A stretch of DNA of 64,000 nucleotides from NCBI RefSeq assembly GCF_009870125.1, contig NC_046681.1, positions 3,410,001-3,474,000 of the forward strand, written 5' to 3'. The stretch's first letter is position 1. The number at the start of each line of letters is the position of its first letter. Shown piece after piece: positions 1-12,600 of this stretch. The DNA is from Drosophila pseudoobscura (Eukaryota; Arthropoda; Insecta; Diptera; Drosophilidae). Under the pieces are notes generated by a model. It was not told the origin of the DNA. It did not search any database and saw only the letters and a program-made list of their open reading frames with translations. The translations under genes and the position numbers were made by a program.

Positions 1-85
1 ATAGATGAACAAGCGGTTAAGTTGACCCTCATCCCTCACTACAGACTACCAAAAATAACATCATCCCCCAAGGCGGGATCAGTGC

Positions 86-507
86 TCACTGTTGGTTCGC
101 GTAGTTCTGGGCCAGGATGTGGTTGGTCAGCTGCTGGTGGAACAGGTACGGGTCGATGATGCCAAAGTTCGGCGAGTTGCCGTCGTAGTCATCGTAGTCG
201 TAGTAGCCCCCACTGCCACCGCCGGTACCCACATAGCTGCTGTGGCCCACGCCTCCGCCGCCGCTGTTGTAGGTGCCCGTATAGCCACCGGCTCCTCCTC
301 CGCTGCTGGCAAAGCCCCCGGCATACCCGCCGGCGTATCCACGACGTCTCCGGGGCTGCTGGCCAGCTGTGGGGATTGCAGAAGGAGGACAAGAAGAGTT
401 AGTTGCCCGCCCTGCTAGGACTGCTGGGACTGTACTTCTGACTTACCCGCCGACGATTCCCCGTTGAGGGCACTCATCACCACACAAATCAACAGATACT
501 TCCACAT
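86..507 (-). CDS. Small secreted glycine-rich protein (113 aa)
   Basis: Two coding exons, 447-507 and 86-366, join in phase (61+281 nt) to give 113 aa. The first 20 residues (MWKYLLICVVMSALNGESSA) look like a signal peptide. The rest is rich in Gly, Ser and Tyr (GGYAGGFASSGGG, then SGGYYDYDDYDG) and ends in a Gln/Asn-rich tail that includes FHQQLTNHIL. The start is the only ATG ahead of the hydrophobic stretch. A strong pyrimidine-rich acceptor ends at 560, so the ATG exon (447-559) probably receives a spliced 5' leader from 1954-2077. I do not recognise the family. Low-complexity secreted Gly/Tyr proteins in flies include cuticle, eggshell and antimicrobial types, and nothing here decides between them. 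It faces the same way as the acyl-CoA oxidase upstream and has no visible functional link to it. Confidence 0.75.
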
Positions 508-559
508 TCTATTGAACTCGCATTGGCATTGGCGCACGGAAATTCGGTTTGGGTCTGAT

Positions 560-1953
560 CTGAAGGGAAAAAAGAGAAAAAGAGAGACGAGTCGTGAAAA
601 ACTGGTTCGACAATTAGTGTAAACGAACCGGTTTACACTCTTAGATGCATATTTTTAAGATGGATTCTGCGTGTGTAAAACGCAAATGCGACATTGATCC
701 AAGCGGAAGCTTATGTAAGCAGAAAAACACATCTGAAAAAGGCTGGGACGGGCTCATTGTTTCCCGACACTCTCTCACCCATCATTATCATTAGCAGCCC
801 TCAAGGCGGACGCTATAAATCTGCTTGCACAAGTGTAATGGAAAGGGAAGGGGTCTACAGGGGCTTAAGGGGGATTCTTGAAAGGGCATTGGCTTCCCAG
901 TGCATTCCCGGTCCATCCATCCGTAGACAAGCCCAGCCCCGATGCCTATTCGTAACCAATAATTAACTATTTGCAGCAGCCAAATCGCATTTAATTGCCC
1001 TTACACGATTTTCCAATAATGAAATTGCAAAAATCACCGACACTCTGTGCCTGGGAAGGGGGGAAGAGACAGAGAATGGAGAGACAGTCCCACAAAATTG
1101 AAAACGGAAATCCCCAAAATGTAAATTAATGGATCTCCATATGACTATGTATATTATTGACTCAATTTGTTTGTCCGGCCGCAGAGAGAGGACCGAACCG
1201 GTTCTCAATAATTTGTTCAGCGTTTGTTTTGGGGGCCTTAGGCGGAATTTATATTCGAATTTGTTTATGTTCTTATTGGTGTTTTTTACAGAAGATCTTC
1301 CTACAAGTTGTCTTGAGAACGGGGATTTCTATCCGTATCTCTTTTTTGGTACTCCAAGTGCTCTGTTCTAATTGAATGGCTTTTGGAGTAGGCAACAACC
1401 GGTCGCGCAAGATGATTTATAATTTGGTTTTTCTAATTTCGGACATTAAGTGCTGCATATGAATTGTAATTAACAACTTTTTGCACAACTTGAGCTGTTT
1501 TGCCGGGAGCACAGTCGGAACAAAGGAACGGCACTGAGTCGCGTCGCACTTTAGAAGAACACGTTCTGCTACTTTGGCCTTTACAATGCCATGACATTGA
1601 TGCTCAGTGAACTGTTTGATTGGGACACTCGCAGAGCATCATGTCAATCGCTCTGCTGATAAAGCACCGATCGCCCGCCCCACCCATGCACCCAGGCACC
1701 CAGGCACCCAGGCACCGGAACACTCTACGAGTACCAACCACACCACATACATACTGAATCGACACTGGCCAACTACAAAACAAAAACTGCGCCACAAATT
1801 GGCAAAACCAACAACATTACGAGTGTACTATAGAGATCGCTGGAAGAGACGAGTCGGCTCGACTGTCCGATTCGGGGAGCGTTACTTCTGTACAGTTCTA
1901 TTCTCAGCCCCGAAACGCTGCGAGCACCGACACTCCGATTCGCCTCCACTCAC
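560..1953 (-). other. Predicted 5' leader intron of the Gly-rich gene
   Basis: About 1.4 kb without a convincing gene. It has GT..AG ends on the minus strand and contains a short CCCAGGCA-type tandem repeat near 1688-1712. ORFs here are short with no family resemblance. Confidence 0.45.
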
Positions 1954-2107
1954 TTAATGATGTGCTTATGATTCGGTTCTTGACCAGTTTTCTGTCGGGT
2001 TCAGTTTGGATTTCGGTGGCGGATTCTCTCGACCGCTCTCTCGCGCTTCTTCACTGTGCCGCAACCGTGGAACGTCTGAGCCGGATCGGGGACCAGGTCC
2101 TCTTATA
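1954..2107 (-). promoter_or_regulatory. Core promoter and non-coding first exon of the Gly-rich gene
   Basis: On the minus strand a TATAAGA box lies at 2101-2107. A TCAGAC initiator has its A at 2077, exactly 30 bases after the first T of the TATA box, which is canonical fly spacing. Downstream, a consensus donor GTGAGT occupies 1948-1953, so a 124-base non-coding exon 1954-2077 is predicted. It would splice to the acceptor at 560, just upstream of the ATG at 507. Assigning this promoter to the Gly-rich gene is inference from strand and splice-site match. Confidence 0.55.
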
Positions 2108-2904
2108 ACCAGGCCGACACCTGTGGCTGCGCTGGCGGTGATGACGACGGCGATGACACTGTCGTTCGGCGACTGCCTAGAAAAACACTCGGTTTCTCGT
2201 TCGCTGGGAAGCATCAATGCGAGAGGGGAACTTCACTCCGATTCCACGGCTGACTAATTATAATACAAAAAAAAAAAAGTTTCGTCTGTTTTGCTTGTCT
2301 TTGATCCAAAGGGTTACATTTGGCAAAAAGCTTATAGCAATTTATGGTCAGTAGCTAGCAATACTTTAAAGAAAACATTTTAGAATTTTGTATCTATTTG
2401 GTGGCTTACTATCCTTCCGTATACAGACTTGTACCGTGGTGTATCCTAGCTAAAATTTAAATTTATTTATATTTTATGTTGCTTTTGCATTGTTTACCAA
2501 TTTAAACATTGTCAGACCGCTCCGACCAAAATCCTCCAAATGGAGCGATGGCCACATCTTTGATTCAAAAAAGGGGAGTAACGAGTGTACTTTTCAGTTT
2601 ACATATATGTATTTGATGCATCATCGATTAATACAAACAGTGGATGATAAATAATATTTTTTGAAGGTGGTTCAACAGAGGCTGCTCTTTCCCCATTGCC
2701 CTCGCGGGATATCATTTAATGTTTATTTAACTTGCTGAATCTTACGATTCGATTAGTAACAGATTTGATCTTAAAATACTCGAATGTACGGCGTAGTGTA
2801 TGTGGAATATACATGATTTCCAAAGAGCCAATAACAATAACTACTACAACCACCAGGCACTTGGTTTCGGTCTTGACCTCGACCTCGACCTCGATCGATT
2901 TTCT
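2108..2904. other. Intergenic region with poly(A) signal of the acyl-CoA oxidase gene
   Basis: AT-rich and without a supported ORF. A minus-strand AATAAA at 2722-2727 lies about 180 bases past the oxidase stop codon and is the likely cleavage signal. I see nothing else. Confidence 0.45.
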
Positions 2905-5282
2905 TCAGAGCTTGGACTTCTCCTGGGGCTGGGGCTGGGGTATGATGACATCGCGCCACCAAGATGAGCGCTGGAAGGCACCCTCGTTGGTCATAAATTC
3001 GTTTTGCAGATTCTCATACAGCAGGCCGTCGGCTCGGGCAATCACCGAGTTGAGGGCAAAGTCGGGGGGGGCAATGGCGTCGGCTACGCTCACGGCCACG
3101 TCCTTCAGCTGTAAACAGCTATCCAGCAGGAGCCTGCGCACAGCCGCGGAAAAGTCCTTTCCTTCGGCAAATCCGCCCACATAGAAGGTGGTCATGTGCT
3201 TCTCCAGCAGCCACATGGCGTACACGTCGAAGAGCAGGCGCAACACCTTGCAATACGCAGGCTCCACCTGCAGCCGACGCACGTGCTCCACATACCGGGT
3301 CAGGGCAAAGTACTCGGCGTAGGCGAGAGAAAGCTCGCGAGCTCCTGCCACCTGGGAGTTGTTCCGGGCGTCGAACTTGGTCCCTCCAGCCGCCAGCTCC
3401 CCCTCGATGTGGGCCGTGGTGTGGGCCATCAGGTGGCACAGCAGCCACTCATAGCACCTGAGCGAGACTGCAAGGAAACAAAGAATTAGTCAGCACACCC
3501 GACTAGGCGATCTTCCACTCACACTCCCAGCTGGAAAGCGGACTCTGAGCCACCAGTTGAGCGTATCTGAGACTCATGAGATGCTCCCGTCGCTCCAGGA
3601 ACCTTACGCTGCCAATTGGCGTCTCCAGATCCTTGGCCGCCCACTGACGGAGCAGCCAGTTCGACGCCTGCTGGCCCAGCACGTTGTTGTCGCCCTCGTA
3701 GGTGCACAGGGGATCGTGATCGGTCCGCATCTGACCAAGCTTGGCAGCCGCCAAATAGCCGTGGCCACCGCAGGCTTCACGCGCCTCCTGAATGGCATCC
3801 CGTGCTGCCCAAGTTATGCGCGGCTTGGATGCCGAGATCAGGGCATGAATCTCCGCAGCGTTCTGGGTCTGCAAGGAAAGCAGAGTTAAATTCGTTATTA
3901 CAGCGGGCTGACTATCGTACATGGGGGATGAGGGATAAGGGATTAAGTTACTCACCAGTATATCAAAGCCATTGGAATCCGCCTGGGAGCGGGCTATGAT
4001 CTCCAGATATGTGATGGTCAGCTCTTCGACGGCAATCTTCTGCACACAGGCGGCAGCCAGGTACGGGAATATACGGTATTGCTAAGGTCATAGAGAGGAT
4101 AAACAGATGAGACACGCCTCCCAGGACACATGTAGGACTCCACTCACGTGCAACTGGTACTCCAGGATGGCCATTTCTGCGCCCTGACGCTCCGGGCCGA
4201 ACTGCTTGCGGACCGCAGCATAGCGGACGGCGATGACAGCGGCACTGCATAGGGTGTTGGCCGACTCCTGCATAATGCCGATGCGACCGGCGGAGAAGCT
4301 CTCAAGGGCGGCTCCAAGGGCCTTGCCTGGCTCTGCGAAGACGCTCTCGTAGACGCCCTCGGGAGTGACGTCGCCGGTGCGGTTGAGAAGGTTGTCGCGT
4401 GGAATGCGGTAGTTACTGAAGACCATAAAGCCGTTGTCGATGCCGTTTAGGCCGCACTTCTCGCCGATGTCGCCTACCAGGACGCCTGGATAGGAGAGAA
4501 GTGTCTTAGGATCGCGCACGGGGATGAGGAAGCCGTGCAGTCCGTGGTTCTGGCCATCGGCCGTATACAGGTTGGCGAAGGTCATGGCTACCGTAGCCGT
4601 CTTTCCTAGGTTTCCCACCCAACACTTGGCCGCCTCAAAGTCAGGCGTGTTGATCACAAACTCCTGTGTGCTCGGATCGTAGGTGGCCGTGGTACGGATG
4701 CTCTTCGTGTTGCTGCCGTGCGAGAGCTCTGTGATAGCCAGGCAGGTGATCACCTCGCGGTTCCAGGCCGCCTCGATGTACTTGGTGTGCTTCTCCGTTC
4801 CCATCGCCCGAATCGCGTTGTTGAACAGTCCCACGCCCAGAGCGATCTTCACGGAGAGACTGGGAGAGTAGCTGGCTAGTGCCTCGTTTATGTACATGAG
4901 GTACTTGGTCTTTGCGGAGAAGCTCAGGCTCTCGATCTCCCTGGGCACCAGGTCCAGCTGCTTCATGCGGTTCACCTGCATGGCGCACAGCCGCTTCTGC
5001 TCGTCCATGGGGAGCGTGCGCGAGGAATGTGCGAAGAGGGGGTCGCTCTCCAAGCGACGCCATACCTTGTACTGCATTTCAGGGGATAATGCAGGGGAAT
5101 GTGCTTAGTCAGGGGTTCGCTCTGAGCGGAATCAGCGCCGCACTCACCTTGATGCGCAGTCCCTGCTCCTTCTCGAAGATCAGACGCAATCGTTTCCAGT
5201 CAAAATTGGCCCGCTTGCGGTAGACCGATAGAGGTCCGCCCGGTGGCAGATCGGGAATAAAGCTGGTGTCCTCGTTGGCCAT
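2905..5282 (-). CDS. Peroxisomal acyl-CoA oxidase (ACOX3-like, 697 aa)
   Basis: FAD enzyme that oxidises long or branched-chain acyl-CoA to 2-enoyl-CoA with release of hydrogen peroxide, the first step of peroxisomal beta-oxidation. Five exons in phase: 5149-region exon 5148-5282, then 4148-5071, 3956-4081, 3523-3868 and 2905-3467. They total 2094 nt, a normal length for the family. Visible landmarks are the flavin/substrate segment [13 protein letters not shown], the conserved [13 protein letters not shown], and [13 protein letters not shown], whose Glu at about residue 453 matches the family's catalytic base. The C-terminus is SKL, a perfect PTS1 peroxisome import signal. The start MANEDTSF was chosen because it is the first in-frame ATG of a typical oxidase N-terminus. 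Position next to Pax suggests the orthologue of D. melanogaster CG17544 (from memory). The enzyme family is certain; substrate preference is inferred. Confidence 0.93.
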
Positions 5283-6520
5283 TCTGTGGTTTGGTTGCTG
5301 TGGTTGCTTTGTTTGCTGGAAGAAAGCGAAATCTGTCTGAGTTGAGTCGAGTTGAACTTTGGACAGCTGCCCGATCACTGAGCAAGTGCGCCCTCACCGG
5401 CTCTACGAGCACGAGTGGCTTTAATAATTGCCCAACGCCGCTAGACATCTGTCTGACTATCTTTCTAACTATCGACGACCCGCCCGCAAGTGGAAGCACT
5501 CCAGTCGAGCATTATCTGCAAGCGTGCAGTGGGCCGAAGCCATAGTAAGCCCCAACCTCAAGAGCAGTGTCTTTCCGTTGCAACAATTGCAAGTGCTTTC
5601 CGTTGCAACAATTGGAACGGCAATAGTCTAGGCTTTACTGGGGCTTTCCAGCAAATATGACCTTTGCGGACATTAGCCCTTTTCCGACTTCCATTCAGTC
5701 ACTTTTCCTATGATATTTGGCTTTTAAGGAGAATCTTTCGGTAAAAAAGATTAGGAAATCTGCAATGTGAGCAGTAATACACCACATTGAAAGGGAACAC
5801 TCAATAAATTACGGATATATATTGTTATTTATCTGTGTCATACAGTGCTGCCAGAATCTTCTAAGCTAAAATTGCTAGATTTGTGAAGAAAACTTCCTAC
5901 AAAATGTTGTGAAAATTGCCAAAAAATTGCTAAACCATTAAAATTTTCATTTTCAACAAATATACATATGTATAATGGATTGTGAAACTAAAAATAATAA
6001 TATTTATTCTCCATATTTAAAATGAACGTTGGGCGCGCGAACTCTTTTGAAAATTTGTTGCTATCTGTTTCATGGCGGCCAGCTTGCGTCAGGTAACATA
6101 TCGATATTCTATTCGATACTACTACATCCGATTGGTAGCATATTTTTGGGCGTACGCGTAAAAGTCCAGTAGACGGTGAGCGCGAAATTCAAAGGTGTCG
6201 ATGGTGTTGCCAGCACGTGGTTGTTGTTACGGCTCTCTGGATTTAACTGGAACGCGGATAGGATATAATGCATATAACAACGAGTAAACAAAAGTTCAGG
6301 TTAAAAATGGAAAGAACCAGTTTTTTACATTTTTCCAAGAAAATCGATGCCCATAAAAGTGAGTTTTATGTAAGGGTTCGACTTTGCATAGTTCTATTGT
6401 ATTTAGATAGGTATATAGTAGTAGTCTGTTTACCTGCTATAAAGCAATCAAGCAACAGAGCAGAGCTACAACAGAAATACCTAGTCAAACAATTTGCTTG
6501 TGCATTACTCCACCATCATC
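5283..6520. promoter_or_regulatory. Divergent promoter region with a DRE element
   Basis: Shared upstream space of the oxidase gene (-) and the TPR gene (+). It contains a perfect DRE core TATCGATA at 6099-6106, typical of fly housekeeping promoters. It also has a 19-base direct repeat CTTTCCGTTGCAACAATTG at 5571-5589 and 5596-5614 (period 25). The rest is AT-rich with no supported gene. Confidence 0.5.
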
Positions 6521-8106
6521 ATGGCGCAACGACATAAGGAAATGATGCTCCTTTCGCGGCAAATAAAATCTAAATTCCCGCATCGCGCCTTCCGCGAAAT
6601 CACCTTCGACCGGGAGGTCATCCGCGAGAGCATCACTCCACTGACATACGAAGCGGCGCGCCGCGTGAAGGGTCCGATCTACGAGGCTCTCGAGGATGAG
6701 CTGCGCTGCGCAGGTTGCCGTATGCTGCCGGAGTTCTTGCGCTGCCTGGCCACGAAGGAGCAGAGCCTCTTCGACAGCCTTAACATCCGGGAGCGAATCA
6801 CCGACGACCGCCCGCTGCTCTACGCATTGATTGAAAATCTGAAGCAGGCCGAGCTGGCAGTGCTCCAGCGCAAGCTGAAGGGCCTCAAGGAGTGCTTCTC
6901 ACTGTTCTACCAGACGATGGTGTTGCTGGAGCCCTACCGCCAGAAGTACAGCTACGCCCTGACCGCGGTGCTGGAGCACATTGTGGGGCTGTGCCACAAC
7001 ATCGACGGCCAGGAGCGGGACGCCGCCGAAATGATCGCCCGCATTTACCACACCTATGCCATGTACCTGGTCCGCCTGGGCCAGCGCACCTCCGCGATCA
7101 GCTACTTCCAGATCGCCATGAATCTTGTGCGGGGCCACGTGTGGACCGCCCAGGTGGACATGCGCGCCGGCAGTCAGACGCTCCACGAACTGGTGGCACA
7201 GGACCTGGCGCGCCAGCTCCTCATCCACGGCAAGCAGATTGTTCGCCAGCAGCCGCAGGAGGCCATAGCCATAGCCCGCAAGGCCACAGTCCTCATTGCG
7301 GAAAGTAAGTTGTTCTGCGACCCTGGTCCGTGACTATCCCCACCCCCCATCCCATCCCAACCCGTTTAGTTGGCAGGGAAAAGAACCTGGACATCTTCTG
7401 CGACACCTTCCTGGAGAGGGCCTTCTTTCTGATGGAGAGCGGCAACTACAACGCCGCCCAGCAGTGCCTGGAGCAGATCAGACCCCAGATCATAGCCTGC
7501 ACAGACTACAAGTTCGTCAAGCTGAACATCAAGTACTACCTCTTCCACGGACAGTGCGCCGAGATGTGAGTAAATCACTTCAAAGTGGGCTGTGACGATT
7601 TCTCGCCTCTATTCAGATTCGAGAACCCGGACAAGGCCATATCCAGCTACAAGAAAGCTCTCCGTCTATCCCGCCTGTACTCACACAAGGACACTGAGGC
7701 TGAGATCCTGCTCTACCTGGGCAAAATATTCGCCAAGGACACGCAGAAGACGAGCATTGCCAAAAAGTGCTACGAGCAGGCCAGACGCATCTACGTCGAC
7801 TTCAACGACGTCCACAGCCTGAAGATGGCAAACTACCTTCTGGCCAAGCTGATGGCCGACGAGATCACTCCCCTGTACATGGCCATGCTCAAGTCCTCCA
7901 CCTCGCAGTACTGCGCCTTCTTCAACCTGCGCCAATGGAAGAACCGCTGCCGTCCTTTCTGGAAGAAGCTCGGGGGCGAGATCATCAAGCAGGAGACCGA
8001 CGACATCTACTGCCTGCTCGACGAGGAAAAGGAGGATCCCGCCAGCGACAGCTCCTACACCGGCCTGGACCGCAAGGTCTTCAAGGTGGAAGAGGGCGAT
8101 GTGTGA
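6521..8106 (+). CDS. TPR-repeat protein (489 aa)
   Basis: Three exons in phase: 6521-7304, 7370-7565 and 7617-8106, with consensus GTAAGT and GTGAGT donors. ATG 6521 follows an A/C-rich fly start context; the frame is open a little further upstream but without another ATG. The protein is helical throughout with tetratricopeptide-like helix pairs: ARIYHTYAMYLVRLGQRTSAISYFQIA around residues 180-205, a pair around NYNAAQQCLEQI, then FENPDKAISSYKKALRLS and AEILLYLGKIFAKDTQKTSIAKKCYEQAR. The last 70 residues are acidic. TPR arrays are protein-interaction scaffolds. Vertebrate TTC29 (a sperm-axoneme TPR protein) is the nearest thing I can think of, but this is a weak guess. No signal peptide or membrane segment is seen. 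Confidence 0.85.
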
Positions 8107-8549
8107 GCTCCCCTACTCTCTTCGACTTCTCTGACATGACATGAAAATTCTATTTGTTATTGGTTTTTCCTAAGCGTAATGATTAAAGGCTTCGGCAATC
8201 ATTCGCGGGGCTGCTGTTTTTCACGGCCTGAGCAGACGGCTAGCCATGGAATGTTCTAGGGGCTTCCCACTGAAGTGCCTTCAATTGGGGTCGTAAATGT
8301 TGAATGTATCGAAGCTAATCAAGGCGATGATTGAATATTCCCCACATCCGCATATCATATTTTTATTTATTGAAAAACAACGGCTTTGAAGTGCCTTTAT
8401 GTACTGATCATGCACGCCTGCATGCTTTGATAATGCCACAATTTTAACTAATCGATCTGAATCAGGATATTTATATAGATGTGCATTCACTCCGTCAGTG
8501 GGCTGCAAACTTCTGGCCAAAACTGTATAGCTCTGTGCAAAGTCTAACG
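8107..8549. other. 3' flank of the TPR gene
   Basis: Contains an ATTAAA at about 8181-8186 that may be the TPR gene's poly(A) signal. No ORF or RNA gene is recognised. Confidence 0.35.
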
Positions 8550-9640
8550 AGGGGGAACGTTGTGAGTTGCTGCGGACACCGCAACTCTGCAGTTATACCC
8601 GATACTAAGTCAGTATGGCTCTCCTCCGGCAGACGCCGCTAATATTAAACGACACGACAAAGAGTGCGTGCGAGAGAGACAGAAAATCAGTCTGAGCGTG
8701 ACGTCGGGCGCTGCGTAGCCAGTGCAAATTGATTTGTTCCTTTTGGCTAAAAAAATTATCTGATCTGATCCAGATTCAGCAATCTAATAGATATGGTCGT
8801 TATCTATGATTCTGCGTTTTTAGTTTTCTCGAATCTGCAATATTGTGGATGCAACCGATTTTCGTCCTTTGTGGGGCGGAAGGGGGTGGGGCGAAATTTT
8901 GAGATATACGTTTTATAGTGACATCTTAAAGGAGTGTGTGTACCAAATTTGGTTACTCTAGCCTTAATAGTCTCTGAGATTTGTGGATGCCTCAGATTTT
9001 CGCCCTTTGCGGGGGCGGAAGGGGGTGTGGCGAAATTTCGACACAAAATGGTCAAGGTCCGATATCACAGGAGTGAGGATACCAAATTTGGTTGCTCTGG
9101 ATTTTATAGGTTCTGAGATCCTTGAACTCATATTTTGCAATTGGCAAAACCGACCATGAAACCTGTGTGTTAGAGAGAGACAGAGCGAGAAAGAATGAAA
9201 TTGCTTTCTTGATTCTGGCTATAATAATTATACGATTTGGTTCAGATTTTGCACTCTAGAAGATATGGTCATCTTCTACGATTCTGCGTTTTTAGTTTTC
9301 TCGTATCGTCGAAATTGTGGATGCCACAGATTTTCGCCCTTTGTGGGGGCGGAAGTGGGCGGGGCAAAGTTTTGAAATATTCTTGTAGCAGTGACATATC
9401 ATAGAAGTCTGGATCCAAAACATCGTTGATCTAGCTCTTATAGTCTTTGAGCACTAGGCGCTGAAGGGGACGGACAGACGGACAGACAGACATGGCTCAA
9501 TCGACTCGGCTATTGATGCTGATCAAGAATATATATACTTTATGGGGTCGGAAACGATTCCTTCTGGACGTTACACACATCCACTTTTACCACAAATCTA
9601 ATATACCCCAATACTAATTTTGAGTATCGGGTATAAAAAC
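8550..9640 (-). mobile_element. Helentron/DINE-1-like non-autonomous element, about 1.05 kb
   Basis: Perfect 13-base inverted repeats lie near the ends: TATACCCGATACT at 8594-8606 and AGTATCGGGTATA at 9623-9635. Just outside the left one is a hairpin with stems GAGTTGC (8564-8570) and GCAACTC (8581-8587). Read on the minus strand, internal inverted repeats followed by a 3' hairpin is the layout described for Helentrons such as DINE-1. Inside are three diverged copies of a module containing GTGGATGC, GATTTTCG, CCTTTG and GGGCGGAAG, near 8840, 8980 and 9317. There is no coding capacity. The resemblance to a common obscura-group intronic/intergenic repeat is from memory. Confidence 0.7.
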
Positions 9641-12600
9641 ATTGATGGTCAAGGCCAGATAGGGGGGGAAATCGATAGAGAGACCGAAACTGCTCAGCGA
9701 AATTGATAAGATGGGCCTCTGTATGGGATTGGTGGATAGCTGGTCCCGAAGCAATCTCAGCTGTAAGAATCGTCAAGTGAGTTTGTAAGGTATTCCAGAA
9801 GCGGATTCCAAGAAACGGGCTAAATAGTATGATAAGGCGCGTGAGATAAGTGAGTGCAAAGAAGTGTGCAAAAATAGTGCTATGATCACAGTTTGCCGAG
9901 CCAATCTTATAATTTTTCCTTTAACTTACTCTTACGGGCTCAATCTTTGTACTTTGACAATATGGCAATAAAAATATGTCTGTTGTACACACAAACTTAC
10001 ACACAAAGAATTGGGCGAGAATAGCTTGGCGACAGATCAGGCAGGTTATGACGCTCCTAAAAATATGAAAAATCTAGTTTTGGGGACCGACTCACCAGCT
10101 GGGTGGAACAAAAGCCAACCGATTGATCGACAATTAGCTATAAGTATGCCAATTATGATATGCAACACTAACAGATATGATATGGCCCAATGAATGGTGA
10201 CGGGCACTCGCTCGGAGCTAAGCCATGGCCGTGATAACAGCACATTGTCTAGGTTCGGGCCCCGAGCGAGAAGACTGTCAAGTAACCATCCATAAGTCGT
10301 TAAGGTTTATGGGTTTCTGGGAATGTTTACTGGTTCATTTAAATTGCTCGACGCGGTTCGTAATCTCAGATATGCACTCGGGGACCGGCAACGCGCAGTC
10401 TTGAGTACATTGGAAAGACGCTCGAATCACTCGAGTCGCTCGATTGTTTGCCTTTACCCGATGCGATGGGGAGTCATGGCGGAAATATTTTCCAGGAAAC
10501 TCGGATTGGTTTATGAATTAATTGAAATAGAAAACCCAAGATAGGGGCGGGAATTGGTACAAACGAGAAGCAAGCAAATAAATATGTAAACAACAACGAA
10601 AGCTCTGGAGCTGAGCGAGCACTTTGTAGAGTCTGAAACGGTTACTTCTCCACCAAGGGCGATTCGATCGTTGCTTGCAAACATCTGCAGAAAGAACCGA
10701 AAATAACTGATAAGCTCCGGAAAGCGTTGCTCTCGGCAGCCCCCAGACCCCAACTACCAGCTAAACTGCTGCCTTACGTGACACTCTGGGAGGAGGGGCC
10801 CCGGCCACGGGCCAGGGGAAACTCTGACATGCGCGACTCTAAAGCGCCGGCCAGGTGGAGATTGCATGTAAAATAATGAACAAAATAGTGTACACCAGAC
10901 CTCGGACCCCTTCCGCTGGCCCACTTGAGGAGCGAAGCTGTTGCGTGCTGTTGGAAATTGTCACAAATCGTTGGACCCTCCCCTCCCCTCCTGGGGAGGG
11001 GTGGAGGGGGTGGCCATTAGCCTTGAACATGAAAATAAGTGCAAAACTTATTTTTACTCGTTCGCCCCGTTAATTGAGAGGCGGGACCCGACTCCGAGTC
11101 CGAGTCCGAACCCGAAACGAACACTGAAGGCCCGTTAAACGAATTATAATGCAATTTGCCTTCCAACTGGCGACAATAACTACTGCACTGCTAATTTCAC
11201 TTTTATTTACACACCACACCGCTGACAAATTAGCACACAATCACCACCCTCTCACACAGATTCAGATACAGATACAGATACAGATATGGGGGGAGGAGCA
11301 GGGCCATCTATTGGGAGCACAATACACCCAATTGCCAATTGCCAATTGCCGTCGCTGCTCCCCATTGTCCAGCAATGATTCAGGGCTTGGCCAGACCAGA
11401 CCAGGTCAGGTGTAGTGATATCATGAGGACAACGATGACTACTACATGTTTGGTTAAGGACTCGGATTATCAAGGGCTCCTATTCCTACTGCTATTACAT
11501 CACTGCGAAAACAACAAGTAGGTAGCAAACGAAACGCCTTGGCGAGCAGTAAGAGCAACAGAGAGAGAGCGTGGGAGAGGGAGAGAGGCTGAGGAAAATA
11601 TTCTCGATAATCGCACAGATGTGTCTGTGAGTATCTGTGTTTATTCTTTTAGGCCTGAGGAGTACAGGTCACACCAACACCAACACCAACACACACATAC
11701 ACACACACAAGCACAAACACTACCACTACCACCAACCTGTAGCGCTTCTTCTTCTTCCGGAGTCACTTGATGCTGGCTGCCCGCTCTTTTCCGATGGAGC
11801 TGTCTCTGCCGGCACCGGCTGAGCTCACGACACACTGGGCTGGCTGGCTGACGGCTAATTAAGCAAACGATGCGACGTCGAGTACGCACGTTCGTACGAG
11901 CTCACAGAACACGCCCACGCGGAATTAAAAAAGGCACAAAAATAACTAAAATACAACTAGAAGGCGGCACACGACCGACGGACGACGGACGACGAGCGAT
12001 GAGCGATGGGCGAAGAGCGACGCTGGAAACTGGCAACCGACCCGGACGATGGATTCTTTCCGAATGACTGCTGATTCATAACAAACGGACGTGCTGGGAA
12101 CCCTACAGCGCTACAGCGTTTTATAGGGGCGCACCTCACGCACACATGCTCGTGGGGAACCACGCTTCATTCTGCCCCAATGTCAAGTGGCTGGTGCGAG
12201 AGCGAGAGCGAGGCGGCAAACAAACCGGCCGGCGTCGAGCAGCGTCAGTGTGTGTGAGTTAACGTGCAAAGATACAGATACAAAGATACACAAAACCACA
12301 GAGCTGAACCGACTGGCTGAGCATGAAGGGGATTCATGAAACTGATTATGGTTAAATTTAGATTTGTTTCGTGGGTCAGCTGCTCCACGCACAGGGTTGC
12401 ACCCGGCTCTATTGAAGTATAATCTAAATAGACCCAAAGAGTGATTTCATGCAGAAAAGTTAATGGTTTGGCGTGTCGGACGTGTGCGCTTCAAATATAC
12501 TATATTATTATTTGTTGTCACAGAACACAGAACAGTCCCTTTCATTGGGATGCAGTATCCACACATATGTACACACAAAAAAACTCATAGAGCAGTAAAG

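Noticed and set aside
1966-2257. Overlapping 83-codon ORFs on both strands
   Set aside because: They cover the predicted promoter and 5' UTR exon; no protein family features.
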